64,000 nucleotides of DNA from Natronosalvus vescus (GCF_023973145.1 NZ_CP099546.1:3224001-3288000); one strand, 5' to 3'; shown: positions 49,234 to 58,805, numbered from the stretch's first letter. Notes: generated by a model not told the origin, from the letters alone. Numbers and translations are program-made.

Positions 49234-50793
49234 ATGCCACTGAATCCGTCCGATCACACCGTAGACGAACTCCGCAAGGAACTGGATTCGATCGACGACC
49301 CCGAGGAAGCCCAGTCGATTCTCGAGGCCGAAATCGCAGACAAGGGACGCAAAACAGCCCGCGAGGCGATCGAAGCGCGGGTCGACGAACTCGAGGGGGC
49401 AACCGCCGACGAGGAAACCGAAGGCGAGTACGAGGAGACGCGAGAGGACGTCGGCGAGGACGCCGAGGGTGAGGAGGTGAGCGAAGACGAGGAAGCTGGC
49501 GACGGCGACGGCGAAGCCGAGGAAGCGGTGGACGCTGCGGACGAAGCGGACGCTGAAGAAGACGACGGCCTCTCTCACCCGACTCGAGACAAAAAGCACG
49601 TCCGTGCGCTCCAGGGCGGCACCTACCGCGACATGTGGGTCTTCTGTGAGACGCAGCAGGGTGAACTACTCGACGTCTCGAAGGAGATGCTCGGGAAGGC
49701 CCGTGAGCTGATGGATCAGTACGCCGAGGACTACGAGGAAGAGGACGTCGTGGCATTCCTCATGGGCGACGACTGCGAGGAACTCGCCGAGGAGTGTATC
49801 GCCTACGGCGCCGACGTCGCCGTCTATCACGACGACGACCGACTCGAGCGCTTCCTGCACAAGCCGTTCACCGAGGTCTCGGCGCACATGTCCCGCGGCC
49901 AGGGGGGCACCGAGAGCACGGACTGGCGCGACTACGACGAACCGCGCTACGTGCTCTATCCGGCGACGAACAACGGCCGCGACCTCTCGGCGCTCTTACA
50001 GGGCGAGCTCGACTCGGGGCTCGCCTCGGACTGCTCCGATCTCTTCATCGAACCGGAGCTAATCTCGAACCCCGTCAAGACCGGCGAACCGGGGGTCAAG
50101 AAGACGTTCGAGCGCGTCCTGCACATGAAGCGGCCGGACTTCTCCGGCTTCGAGTACTCGACGATTCTCTGTCTGGACAATCCGGATCGAGACTTCCACC
50201 CACAGGGAGCCTCGGTGATCCCCGGAACGTTCGACGTTCCCAAGCCCGATCAGGACCGTGAGGGACTCGTCGTCGAACACGAGATGGAACTCGAGGACGA
50301 GTGGTTCGACGTCCAGATCACCGAACACGACACGCTCGAGGCCGGCGTCGACCTGACCGACCACGAGGTGGTCGTCTGTCTCGGTCGGGGCATCGGTGAC
50401 GACCCAACGCTCGGTATGGAACTGGGTCTCGAGCTCACGGACGCGTTCGACGACGCCGAGATGGGGATCACCCGCGGCATTGTGACCTCGTCCTACCAGT
50501 TCGAGGGTCACGTCGAGCAGTACTCGAAGGAAGAGCGCCAGATCGGCGAGACGGGACAGGTCGTCGCGCCCGACCTCTACATCGCAGCTGGCGTCTCTGG
50601 CGCGGTACAGCACAAAGTCGGCATGGACGAATCGGATACTATCATCGCGATCAACACGGATCCGGACGCGACGATCAAGGACTTCAGCGACTACTACATC
50701 GAAGGCGACCTCTTCGAGGTACTCCCGGCGCTCACCGAGGCGGTGAAGTCGGGAGAACTTGCCGAAGTGGTCGCCGATGGAGGTGACGACTGA
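49234..50793 (+). CDS. etfA: Electron transfer flavoprotein alpha subunit with long acidic N-terminal extension
   Basis: 519 residues. Residues ~1-115 are not part of the normal protein: a helical PLNPSDHTVDELRKELDSID segment and a Glu/Asp/Gly-rich run (EETREDVGEDAEGEEVSEDE). The ETF alpha core then follows, with MWVFCETQQGELLDVSKEML, the FAD-domain signatures VDLTDHEVVVCLGRGIGDD, GITRGIVTSSYQF, APDLYIAAGVSGAVQHKVGM and IIAINTDPDATIKDFSDYYI. It pairs with EtfB. The start is 2 nt from the etfB stop and its stop is 1 nt from fixCX. Confidence 0.92.
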   Translation: MPLNPSDHTVDELRKELDSIDDPEEAQSILEAEIADKGRKTAREAIEARVDELEGATADEETEGEYEETREDVGEDAEGEEVSEDEEAGDGDGEAEEAVDAADEADAEEDDGLSHPTRDKKHVRALQGGTYRDMWVFCETQQGELLDVSKEMLGKARELMDQYAEDYEEEDVVAFLMGDDCEELAEECIAYGADVAVYHDDDRLERFLHKPFTEVSAHMSRGQGGTESTDWRDYDEPRYVLYPATNNGRDLSALLQGELDSGLASDCSDLFIEPELISNPVKTGEPGVKKTFERVLHMKRPDFSGFEYSTILCLDNPDRDFHPQGASVIPGTFDVPKPDQDREGLVVEHEMELEDEWFDVQITEHDTLEAGVDLTDHEVVVCLGRGIGDDPTLGMELGLELTDAFDDAEMGITRGIVTSSYQFEGHVEQYSKEERQIGETGQVVAPDLYIAAGVSGAVQHKVGMDESDTIIAINTDPDATIKDFSDYYIEGDLFEVLPALTEAVKSGELAEVVADGGDD

Positions 50794-50794
50794 G

Positions 50795-52495
50795 ATGACA
50801 GCACACACTGACGGCGGCGTCGATGACGGAGCGTACGAACACTACGAGGCGATCGTCGTCGGCTGTGGCCCCGGTGGTGCCGCCGCGGCGGCCCGCCTGG
50901 CCGAACACGGCGTCGAAACGCTGGTGCTCGAGCGGGGCGTCGAGGCCGGCTCGAAGAACGTCTCGGGCGGGCTCATCTACGCCGAGGAGTCGGCACCGTA
51001 CACGATCGACGACCTCTTTCCGGACTTCCGTGAGGAGGCTGCAGAACGCCCGGTCACGGACTACGAGATCCACAACATCGCCGGGAACAAGGTCAAATCG
51101 TTCGATCTGACCGACCTTCACGAGCACGACACCGACTGGTGTGACGCCGTGTTGCGCCGGAACATGGATTCATGGCTCGAGCAGCGCGTCCACGAACTGA
51201 CGAGCGAGGCCGGTGGCGGCGTCCTGACCGACGTCCGGGTCAACGGCTTGCTGCGCGAGAACGGCGAGATCGTCGGCGTCACCTGTGACGAACTCGATCC
51301 GATCACGGCCGACCTCATCGTCGCGGCCGACGGCGTCAACTCGGAACTGGCTCGCGACGCCGGATTGATGGACTGGGAGGAGCCCGACGAGTGGTTCCAG
51401 GGCGTCAAAGCCGTCGTCGAGATGGATCCCGAGGTGATCAACGACCGCTTCGATATCGACGAGGGTGAGGGCGTCGCCCACCTCTTCTCGGGCGACCTGT
51501 TCGAGGACGTTCGCGGCGGCGGTTTCCTCTACACCAACGAGGATACCCTCTCGATCGGGACGGTCTTCCACCTCGACAGCCTGGTAGCCGAACAGGCCGA
51601 ACCGCACGAACTCCTCGACGCCCTCCTGACTCACCCGCTCATGGCCCAGTGGCTCGGCGACGACTACAAAGAACTCGAGTACGGGGCGAAACTCGTTCCG
51701 GACTCGAAGAAGGTCGCTCACCGCGAGCCCTATCGTGATCGGCTCGTCCTCGTGGGCGACGCTGGCGGACAGATGCAGGCCCAGGGGCCGATCATCAAGG
51801 GGATGAACCACGCGGTGACCGCGGGTGCGCTCGCGGCTGACGCCCACGCACTCACGCGAGGGAACGCGGATCCTGAAGCGGCGGGCCGCAGGTACACCAC
51901 GATGCTCGAGCAGTCGGGCACGATGGGGAAACTTCGGCCGCGGCGGTACGAACTGACGAGCCCCGTCGGGGAACACGGCCTCGTGACCAAGGCGGTCGAG
52001 GGCGTGTTGAACTCCCCCGTCGGCTCCGTCGCGATCGGCAACCCGGTCGCGAAGCGACTGCTGCCGAAGGCGTACAACTCCCCGTTCCTCGTGGGCATGT
52101 TGCCCGACACGAAGACCGGCTATACGACCTTGCCGTCGATCATCGGGGATCGACAAGGCCGGACGATCCACTGGGAGAACGAGGTCGAACCGCCGAGCCT
52201 CGAGGATCGGATCGGCGACCTGACCTACGACACGGACGTCGGCAACCCACACATCCGTCTCCGTGACGAGTCCTACGAGGCAAGTGGCGCAGCGGTGTAC
52301 GCCTGCCCGGTGAGCGCGGAGGACTTCGGCGGCGGCTGTTACCGCGCGGAGACGGTCTCGACGAATGGTTCCGAGGAGACCCTCGTCAGTCTCGACACCC
52401 AGCCCTGCGTCGAGTGTGGTACCTGTGCCATCGTCGCTGACACGGAGTGGGAACACCCCCGCGGCGGCAAAGGCGTCGAGTACCGCCAGGGATAG
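50795..52495 (+). CDS. fixC: FixC-type ETF:quinone oxidoreductase fused to FixX ferredoxin
   Basis: 566 residues from ATG at 50795. FAD-binding GxGxxG in AIVVGCGPGGAAAAARL (~15-32), FixC core (GSKNVSGGLIYAEES, LVLVGDAGGQMQAQGPIIKG). From ~486 a complete FixX-like domain follows: NPHIRLRDESYEASGAAVYA with CPVSAEDFGGGCYRAE and PCVECGTCAIVADTEWEHP. In many bacteria FixC and FixX are separate proteins; here they are one. FixCX links ETF to the membrane quinone pool. In FixABCX systems the complex can also bifurcate electrons to ferredoxin or flavodoxin. Confidence 0.9.
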   Translation: MTAHTDGGVDDGAYEHYEAIVVGCGPGGAAAAARLAEHGVETLVLERGVEAGSKNVSGGLIYAEESAPYTIDDLFPDFREEAAERPVTDYEIHNIAGNKVKSFDLTDLHEHDTDWCDAVLRRNMDSWLEQRVHELTSEAGGGVLTDVRVNGLLRENGEIVGVTCDELDPITADLIVAADGVNSELARDAGLMDWEEPDEWFQGVKAVVEMDPEVINDRFDIDEGEGVAHLFSGDLFEDVRGGGFLYTNEDTLSIGTVFHLDSLVAEQAEPHELLDALLTHPLMAQWLGDDYKELEYGAKLVPDSKKVAHREPYRDRLVLVGDAGGQMQAQGPIIKGMNHAVTAGALAADAHALTRGNADPEAAGRRYTTMLEQSGTMGKLRPRRYELTSPVGEHGLVTKAVEGVLNSPVGSVAIGNPVAKRLLPKAYNSPFLVGMLPDTKTGYTTLPSIIGDRQGRTIHWENEVEPPSLEDRIGDLTYDTDVGNPHIRLRDESYEASGAAVYACPVSAEDFGGGCYRAETVSTNGSEETLVSLDTQPCVECGTCAIVADTEWEHPRGGKGVEYRQG

Positions 52496-52867
52496 ATGGG
52501 TCAGTACGGCTCACGGATCGCCGCCCTCGAGCGCCAGGCCGAACGCGATCACCAGACGCTCGCGGACGGGACGTGTGACGCCGACCCGGAACGCGCTCGC
52601 TCGTATCTGCGGGAGGGCGTCGGCCCGGCCGTCTGGATCTACGTCGAGGCCCGAACGGGTGGCCGACGACGGTACATCTCGCCGGCGGAGTTCGACGCCC
52701 TCGAGCGGGCGATGAATCGCTGGTTCGAGTGTTACGCGGCGTGTCACGGCGTCGACCTCGAAGCGGAGTACACCGTTCGGGAGGTAGCCGAGTTGTTGCT
52801 CGAGACGCGAAACATCCACGACGTGGGCGAGTTGTTGACTGGCGTGCCAGTGTCGGACGGCGAATGA
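52496..52867 (+). CDS. Conserved haloarchaeal protein at the end of the etf-fix operon
   Basis: 123 residues, starting at the base after the fixCX stop (MGQYGSRIAALERQAERDHQ). Helical, with VGPAVWIYVEARTGGRRRYI, MNRWFECYAACHGVDLEAEY and TRNIHDVGELLTGV. No cofactor motif is visible. Close coupling suggests a role in assembling or tuning the ETF/FixCX complex, which is inference. Confidence 0.72.
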   Translation: MGQYGSRIAALERQAERDHQTLADGTCDADPERARSYLREGVGPAVWIYVEARTGGRRRYISPAEFDALERAMNRWFECYAACHGVDLEAEYTVREVAELLLETRNIHDVGELLTGVPVSDGE

Positions 52868-52968
52868 TGCGACTCGAGGGGTCGGCCTTATTACGAATCT
52901 GTTCTGTATGATCCTACAACAAGGAGAGCGTGCTTCGGACAAAGCACAGGTTCAGTGTGGGTCGGCCA

Positions 52969-54816
52969 CTACTCCTGACGTTGCCTATCGTCGAGTCGTC
53001 GTTTCAGTAGATACCCAGCTCCGGAGAGGGCAGCGATCGCTCCACCAACACTAAACCCGGGTACGGTATCATCAGCTGTACTCGTCTTCATGGCTGCAGT
53101 ATCTGTATCCGTCTTCGTCGCTGCAGTATCTGTATCTGCATCTGAATTGCTCATCTTGTCATCAGCAGCTTGCTGGGTGCTCTCTTCCTCGGTCGCCTGG
53201 TCAACATCCTCCTCGTCCGCATCCTGTTTGGCACATGCTTCATCGGCACGTTGCTCGGCATTGACGACAATTTGCGTGGTAGATTCGTACACGTCGCCGG
53301 CGTCATCTGTGACTGTTAGTCGTATATTGTGGCCACCAGCTCGTCCAAACGTATACGTGACGAGGTCGCCCGTCTCAGTGCTCTCGTCGCCAAACTCCCA
53401 GACATACTCGACGATCTCTCGATCCTCGATGGACGAATGGGTCGCATCGAACGCGACCTGTTCACCGACGAGAGGATGCTGCGGGGAGAACTCGATGTAT
53501 GCGTGTGTGGTTGAAACATTTCCACCAAGATCAGCACGAATCGAGTCGATATCGTCGCCACGAAGGACACGCTCGTGGAACTCCGCCACATCGTCCCTCG
53601 CCGAACCTGGGGAGTGGCCCGTGTCCTCGTACATCCGGAAGACAGCAGCCGTGTTCACCTCTTCGTGAACTGCCTTACAGTATGGGAATCGATCCTCCTG
53701 CATATCGTCACCATAGACCGCTAACGCGGTTTCGTCGAAATCGCCAGTCCACGCGTCGGTGTACGGGATCGTGTCGTTTGTGTCGTGCTCTCCCAGATAG
53801 AGAAATTGAGGAACGTCACGGTACGAATCGAGGTCGAACGGCTTTCCTGTCAATTCCTCCAGGTTTGCAACGCCGATGTGAAACTCCAGGGAATGGCCCT
53901 TCGCTTCCTCGATCGGCAGGGTCACCATCCCGTTGAGCCCACCAGCAGTTGCTGAAACGACCTCGTCCGGGTGAAGCGTGACGAAGCGTTCGACGAAGTT
54001 ACCCGACGCCGAAAACCCGTTGAGCATAATCCCGTCATCCGCAACCGGGTATTCGCGTTCAGCGAGGTACTTCCGCGCATGCGCCGCCATATTGAGAAGC
54101 TGTAAATCGACTCGCTCGAGCGAACCCGACGTGATTTGCATCGTTTCCCTATCCAGCGCGTGAATGTAGTGGGTTGCATCGACTGGGTCACTTCGTGGGC
54201 GTGGAAACACCGGCACTATCGCCGCTGCATTTAATTGTTCTCCAAGATCCTGCACCCAGCCGTTGATGTCGCGTTCCGCTCGCTCGGCGTGGACGTTCAA
54301 CTCGTCATCGACTTCGCCCGTATTGTTCGGTTGGACGAGGAGTGGTCTCGGATCGTCATCGGCAAAGACGGTGGGGGCGTAGAGAAAGTACGGGTACTCG
54401 AATCCGGCCGCAGGATCAGCGTCGATGCGTGTCGGGGGAACGCCTTCAACCAACTCTCGGCTGTCGTCGATGTGGACGACTGCCGTTTCTCGAGCAAACC
54501 CGTGTCCTTCGGTGTCGATTAGGCTGACGGCTACTTCGGCTGATTCGGTAAGGAGCTGTGCGAGTTCGATTTCGTACTCCTCGTACGTTCCAGCCTCGAT
54601 GGGGGAAGGTGGCAGCAATGTGTCATCGGCATCGATATTTCTCACGGCTACCCTGGCATCAATCTCGGTCGAGAGTTCGGATACGGTGATGGTCGATCCG
54701 TCCGAGTGCTGCTCATCGAGTCGTATCGATCCAGTCGGGTCAGTCGCCGCAGAGATGGGAATACTTCCAGTTGCAGTGAGCCCAACTGAAATGATAAAGA
54801 ATTGTCTTCTTCTCAT
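52969..54816 (-). CDS. Secreted alpha/beta-hydrolase-like PKD protein with PGF-CTERM anchor
   Basis: 615 residues. MRRRQFFIISVGLTATGSIP is a signal peptide with twin Arg. The N-terminal domain is beta-rich (Ig-like, ~30-130). Residues ~140-410 look like an esterase/PHB-depolymerase-type alpha/beta hydrolase, with GIMLNGFSASGNFVERFVTL (nucleophile-elbow G-F-S-A-S-G) and a late EDTGHSPGSARDDV segment that may supply the His. A PKD domain follows (HPLVGEQVAFDATHS, YVWEFGDESTETGDLVTYTF), then a Thr/Asp-rich spacer and the PGF-CTERM tail (PGFSVGGAIAALSGAGYLLK). I infer a cell-surface hydrolase. The substrate is unknown. Confidence 0.8.
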   Translation of the reverse strand: MRRRQFFIISVGLTATGSIPISAATDPTGSIRLDEQHSDGSTITVSELSTEIDARVAVRNIDADDTLLPPSPIEAGTYEEYEIELAQLLTESAEVAVSLIDTEGHGFARETAVVHIDDSRELVEGVPPTRIDADPAAGFEYPYFLYAPTVFADDDPRPLLVQPNNTGEVDDELNVHAERAERDINGWVQDLGEQLNAAAIVPVFPRPRSDPVDATHYIHALDRETMQITSGSLERVDLQLLNMAAHARKYLAEREYPVADDGIMLNGFSASGNFVERFVTLHPDEVVSATAGGLNGMVTLPIEEAKGHSLEFHIGVANLEELTGKPFDLDSYRDVPQFLYLGEHDTNDTIPYTDAWTGDFDETALAVYGDDMQEDRFPYCKAVHEEVNTAAVFRMYEDTGHSPGSARDDVAEFHERVLRGDDIDSIRADLGGNVSTTHAYIEFSPQHPLVGEQVAFDATHSSIEDREIVEYVWEFGDESTETGDLVTYTFGRAGGHNIRLTVTDDAGDVYESTTQIVVNAEQRADEACAKQDADEEDVDQATEEESTQQAADDKMSNSDADTDTAATKTDTDTAAMKTSTADDTVPGFSVGGAIAALSGAGYLLKRRLDDRQRQE

Positions 54817-54997
54817 TGGCTATAGTGTCTATTCCCCTGTTATGAATCTACTGGGCGATGGTTCCACTCCACCTCTTTTTCCATTCACAAACGATGGTGA
54901 TGTGTTTCACGAGGTCACGAGACGACCCCAACGACGACCGTCAATCGACGCGGAATATCGCGGATGAGGCCGGAATAGCCGGGCTCACCGTCGCGAA

Positions 54998-55432
54998 TTA
55001 CCTGGGGTCGACTCCCGACCCGTCACGGGTTCGTTCGAGCACGCGGTGGGCGTAAAACGCCACCGAAAAATCCTGTGGCGAGGGGATGGCACACGCGAGC
55101 AGGCCGATCACCACGGCGCTCACGACCGGGTGATCGACTGGCGCACCGAACGAGAGGGCGAGGGTGGGCAGTGCCAGCACGACGGGAACGAGTGCGGCGA
55201 CCCGAAGGTGCCAGGCGGGTTCGTGTCCGGTCGGCCGAGGATGGACGGCTGCCCAGGGGCAACTCGCCAGCGCGGCGAGGACGCCGTCGTGTCGATCCGG
55301 GAAGTAGACGACCTCGTACTCGACGCCAGCACGTCGAAGCGCGAGGGCGTGTGTCCACTCGTGTGCGACCAGGCCAACGGGGACAGTGATCAGGAGGGCG
55401 AGCCCGGCAATCAGCAGATCCGTTCCTATCAT
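54998..55432 (-). CDS. Membrane metalloprotease-like protein with HExxH motif
   Basis: 144 residues with about three membrane helices; the motif HEWTHAL lies at the end of the first (LVAHEWTHALALRRAGVEYE, H24-E-x-x-H28). This resembles DUF3267/site-2-protease-like small membrane proteins that bind zinc through HExxH. The third ligand is not certain. A C-terminal helix (VVSAVVIGLLACAIPSPQDF) follows. It is a single gene on the minus strand. Confidence 0.7.
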   Translation of the reverse strand: MIGTDLLIAGLALLITVPVGLVAHEWTHALALRRAGVEYEVVYFPDRHDGVLAALASCPWAAVHPRPTGHEPAWHLRVAALVPVVLALPTLALSFGAPVDHPVVSAVVIGLLACAIPSPQDFSVAFYAHRVLERTRDGSGVDPR

Positions 55433-55677
55433 CGTGCGTCCGCGTTCGTCTGTGGCTTCGACGAATGCGTTATCAATCCGTCGATCCAGCTAACTCACGC
55501 ACTCGAGAATTGGGTTCTCGGGACAAACGAGTCAGGGTGGACTACTGTGGATATTATATGTTGTCGGCCATTCACGACGCTGCACGACCGATCACTCATC
55601 GTCGACAGCCAACTGCGTCGATTCTCGAGACACGTTCCTGAACAATGATTAAGTACCCTGGTGCGCTATGCCATGTC

Positions 55678-56409
55678 ATGACGTTCACCGAGACGATCGA
55701 CTTCGGGCACGAAGACCGCAAACGGATCTACGAGTACGTCGAACGCCACGGGGCGGTCGAACCGGACGACGTCCAGGAACGGCTCACCATCGATCCCGGT
55801 GGATTTCGCCATCACGTCGCCATCCTGAAGCGGGACGGTCGACTCGACGACCGAGACGGCTTACTTCGTGTAACTATCGACGCTGGCGCTGAAGAGGAGT
55901 ACCACAGCGACGACCTCGAGTTCCACATCCGACCCGCCAGGCAGGAAGACCTCGCAGGGATCGTCGGGGCGATCCGACAGGTCGCCAGCGAGAGAACGTA
56001 CATCGTGGCCGAGAGCGTCGCAGACGAGGTCGACCACCAGGACGCGCTGCTTCGGAGCAACGAAATCGAGTCCCGAATGTTCTTCGTCGCGACGGTCAAC
56101 GACGAGGTCGTCGGGTGGGTACACCTCCACGCCCCCGAACTGGACAAACTCAGTCACACCGCGGAGTTGACCGTCGGCGTCATCGAGGAGTATCGCAGCC
56201 ACGGCATCGGCTCGCACCTCCTCTCCCGTGGCCTCGAGTGGGCCGGGGCGAACGAGTACGAGAAGGTGTACAACAGCGTCCCCTCGACCAACGAGGACGC
56301 CGTCGAGTTCCTCGAAACCCACGGCTGGGAGGTCGAGGCCGTCCGCGAGGATCACTACAAACTCGACGGCGAGTACGTCGACGAAGTGATGATGGCCCTC
56401 GAACTGTAG
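55678..56409 (+). CDS. GNAT N-acetyltransferase with N-terminal winged-helix domain
   Basis: The ATG at 55678 (MTFTETIDFGHEDRKRIYEY) gives 243 residues; the in-frame ATG at 55645 is less likely. Residues ~1-65 look like a winged helix (VERHGAVEPDDVQERLTIDP), and ~80-235 are a GNAT fold: FHIRPARQEDLAGIVGAIRQ, MFFVATVNDEVVGWVHLHAP, and the acetyl-CoA motif TVGVIEEYRSHGIGSHLLSR. The target is unknown. The HTH part suggests either DNA-linked action or self-regulation. Confidence 0.88.
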   Translation: MTFTETIDFGHEDRKRIYEYVERHGAVEPDDVQERLTIDPGGFRHHVAILKRDGRLDDRDGLLRVTIDAGAEEEYHSDDLEFHIRPARQEDLAGIVGAIRQVASERTYIVAESVADEVDHQDALLRSNEIESRMFFVATVNDEVVGWVHLHAPELDKLSHTAELTVGVIEEYRSHGIGSHLLSRGLEWAGANEYEKVYNSVPSTNEDAVEFLETHGWEVEAVREDHYKLDGEYVDEVMMALEL

Positions 56410-56640
56410 GCTTTTCGTCGTTCGAAACTGACGTTTTCGCCCGTTTTCCGCGTCGTCCGTTTCCACCTGTTGGGCTCACATGCTCGAGACTCGAGATTCA
56501 GGATTCGCGACTCGAGCCCAGAGAACGTCTATACCGTCCAGTAACGGCACGCAGCGTCGCCACGGGAGCACTCATTGAGGGCAGCGATGACGACCGCGGG
56601 AACCGAAAGACAGTTTTCCCGATCCACATAATCGGAAGGC

Positions 56641-57819
56641 ATGCTCTCGATTGCACTTGCCGGCAAGCCCAACGCCGGCAAGTCGACGTTCTACACCGCG
56701 GCGACGATGGCCGACGTCGACGTCGCGAACTACCCCTTCACCACCATCGACGCCAATCGCGGCGTCAGCTACGTTCGCACCGAATGCCCCTGCCTCGAGC
56801 GCGACGAGCGCTGCACCAGCGACGACTGCCGCGACGGCAAACGCTACGTCCCGATCGAACTGCTCGACGTGGCCGGCCTGGTTCCGGGGGCCCACGAGGG
56901 GAAAGGCCTCGGGAACCAGTTCCTCGACGAACTGACGAACGCCGACGTCATCGTCAACGTCATCGACGCCTCCGGCGGCACCAACGAGAAGGGTGAACCC
57001 GTCGACATCGGCAGCCACGACCCACTCGAGGATATCGACTTCGTCGAGGCGGAGATGGACATGTGGCTCGCCGGTATCGTCGACGGCAATTGGGAGAGCG
57101 TCGAACGGAAGTCGCGCTCGCCAGACTTCGACCTCGACGAGGTGCTCGGGGAGATGATGTCCGGATTCGGCGCGTCGCCGACCGACATCGCGACCATTCT
57201 TCGCGACCTCGACTATCCCGAGGACCCGATCCAGTGGACTGAAGATGATCGGGAAGCGCTCGCGACCGAGATTCGCCAGCGGACGAAACCGATCGTCGTC
57301 GCGGCGAACAAGATCGACGTCGCGCCCGAAGAGAACGTCGAACGGCTACTCGAGCTGGACAAACCCGTGATCCCGACGACAGCCGAAGGCGAGCGCGCGC
57401 TCCGGAATGCAGCCGAGGGTGGCCTGATCGACTACGATCCCGGCGACGAGACGCTCGAGATCACCGGCGACGTGAGCGACGCCCAGCGCGATGCGCTCGA
57501 GGGACTCGCGGAGACGATGGCGAACTGGAACGGGACGGGCGTGCAAGAGGCACTGAACTACGCGGTGTACGACCTGCTCGATCACCTCACAGCCTACCCC
57601 GTCCAGGACGCCTCGAAGTGGTCTGACGGCAGCGGGAACGTCCTGCCCGACGCCTTCTTGCTGCCGGATGGTTCGACGCCCGTCGACCTGGCCTACACCG
57701 TCCACTCCGACATCGGCGACGGTTACCTCCACGCGGTCGACGCCCGTTCCTCGCGGGAGGTCAGTGACAGCTACGAACTCGAGGAGGGGGACGTGATCAA
57801 GATCGTGAGCACTAACTGA
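56641..57819 (+). CDS. YchF/Obg-like GTP-binding protein
   Basis: 392 residues: P-loop GKPNAGKSTFYTAATMADVD, switch region NYPFTTIDANRGVSYVRTEC, G3-like ELLDVAGLVPGAHEGKGLG, G4 VVAANKIDV and a C-terminal TGS domain (TPVDLAYTVHSDIGDGYLHA). Bacterial YchF has NxxE at G4 and prefers ATP; this archaeal member has NKxD, the GTP-specific form. Family members bind ribosomes and act in translation or stress control. A Cys pair cluster in the insertion (CPCLERDERCTSDDC) after the switch is notable and could bind a metal. Confidence 0.9.
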   Translation: MLSIALAGKPNAGKSTFYTAATMADVDVANYPFTTIDANRGVSYVRTECPCLERDERCTSDDCRDGKRYVPIELLDVAGLVPGAHEGKGLGNQFLDELTNADVIVNVIDASGGTNEKGEPVDIGSHDPLEDIDFVEAEMDMWLAGIVDGNWESVERKSRSPDFDLDEVLGEMMSGFGASPTDIATILRDLDYPEDPIQWTEDDREALATEIRQRTKPIVVAANKIDVAPEENVERLLELDKPVIPTTAEGERALRNAAEGGLIDYDPGDETLEITGDVSDAQRDALEGLAETMANWNGTGVQEALNYAVYDLLDHLTAYPVQDASKWSDGSGNVLPDAFLLPDGSTPVDLAYTVHSDIGDGYLHAVDARSSREVSDSYELEEGDVIKIVSTN

Positions 57820-58154
57820 AAAACCGTAACGTGTTACTCGTTTTCGAGCGCGTCGTAGATATCTCGATTCCCGGTTCGGTCTGCCGCTGTCACTCGCTGG
57901 ACGAGTTCACGTCGAATGTCGTCCATCACTTCATCAAGGGGAGCAACCGGACTCTGAACCTTCCTCGGTCGCCATAGTTGTTGCAGTGTCCCGACTGTGA
58001 TGAATCGGTCTGGTTAGACGAACCACCAGTCAGTTCGTCCAGCCCGTATCCGATACGGTCGTCGCCCCGTCCATCCGGCAGCACGTCACTCATTCGCACT
58101 TTCAGTAATTATAAATAGAATGTGTGTTAGTAACAAACACTGGCTGAGACTGGC
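57820..58154. other. Intergenic region with short coding-like fragments and the TATA box of the next gene
   Basis: A minus-strand frame, 57834-57926, would encode MDDIRRELVQRVTAADRTGN plus ten residues to a TAA; upstream codons stay open but look degenerate, so this may be the tail of a decayed gene. On the plus strand, codons near 57980 read LQCPDCDESVWLDEPP, a zinc-ribbon-like scrap. TTATAAATA at 58109-58117 is a clear TATA box about 40 bp before the ATG at 58155. Confidence 0.4.
58109..58117 (+). promoter_or_regulatory. TATA box (TTATAAATA) of the HTH_10 gene
   Basis: A strong archaeal TATA element about 40 bp upstream of the ATG at 58155, consistent with a start near 58139 and a short leader. 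Confidence 0.6.
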
Positions 58155-58805
58155 ATGAAAAAGCGGATCGACCTAACTCTGTGGCACGATGGGTGCTGGA
58201 TGCTCGAGCTCACGCGCGACCGGCCCGACGTCGAACTCGTCGTGACCGACATCTGTCCGGATGGAACCGACATTCTCGCGACGGTCGTCATCAGTGCGGA
58301 CGAACACGATTTACGGGGCGCAGGCGACAGTGCAATGGCGTATCCGACGGTCAGGGCCACCGACGTCCTCGAGTCTGGGAACGGCTATCTTCGGATTCAC
58401 ATCCGCTACGATGCCGAAGCGTCGATCTACGCGACGATCGTCGCCTCCTCGCTCACGCCCGTCGGAGAGATTCGAATCGCCGACGAGCGGGAACACTGGA
58501 CGTTGCTCGCGGATGGATCGGCGATCAGTCGGTCTATCGCCGATCTCGAGGCGGTTGCCGACGTCGACGTCCGCCGCGTCGTCGACTACGAACCCGACAC
58601 CACCGTGAGCCACGACGTCGTCGACGAGATCCGGGCGGATCTCTCGCCCAGGCAGACGACCTACCTCCTGTCGGCGCTCGAGGAAGGGTACTACGGGTGG
58701 CCCAGGGACATTTCGGCGAAAGAACTCGCCGAGAATCACGACGTCGCCGGGCCGACGGCGCTCGAGTCCCCGTTTCCCGATCGGACGGACGTACGCGGCC
58801 GGTAG
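58155..58805 (+). CDS. HTH_10 family regulator, C-terminus shortened
   Basis: 216 residues: an N-terminal sensory part (MKKRIDLTLWHDGCWMLELT, ADEHDLRGAGDSAMAYPTVR, YDAEASIYATIVASSLTPVG) and an HTH_10 domain starting LSPRQTTYLLSALEEGYYGW. After ELAENHDVAGPTALE, where family members normally continue into a helix with HLRKAE-type sequence, the product ends with an unrelated SPFPDRTDVRGR. The recognition helix end is therefore lost, most simply by a frameshift or small deletion near 58766. It may still fold, but DNA binding could be impaired. No frame with the missing helix was found in the next 200 bp. Confidence 0.8.
   Translation: MKKRIDLTLWHDGCWMLELTRDRPDVELVVTDICPDGTDILATVVISADEHDLRGAGDSAMAYPTVRATDVLESGNGYLRIHIRYDAEASIYATIVASSLTPVGEIRIADEREHWTLLADGSAISRSIADLEAVADVDVRRVVDYEPDTTVSHDVVDEIRADLSPRQTTYLLSALEEGYYGWPRDISAKELAENHDVAGPTALESPFPDRTDVRGR

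Noticed and set aside
57834..57926. 30-residue minus-strand frame after the YchF-like gene
   Set aside because: Too short, no family, upstream codons degenerate; kept only as a note in the intergenic entry.
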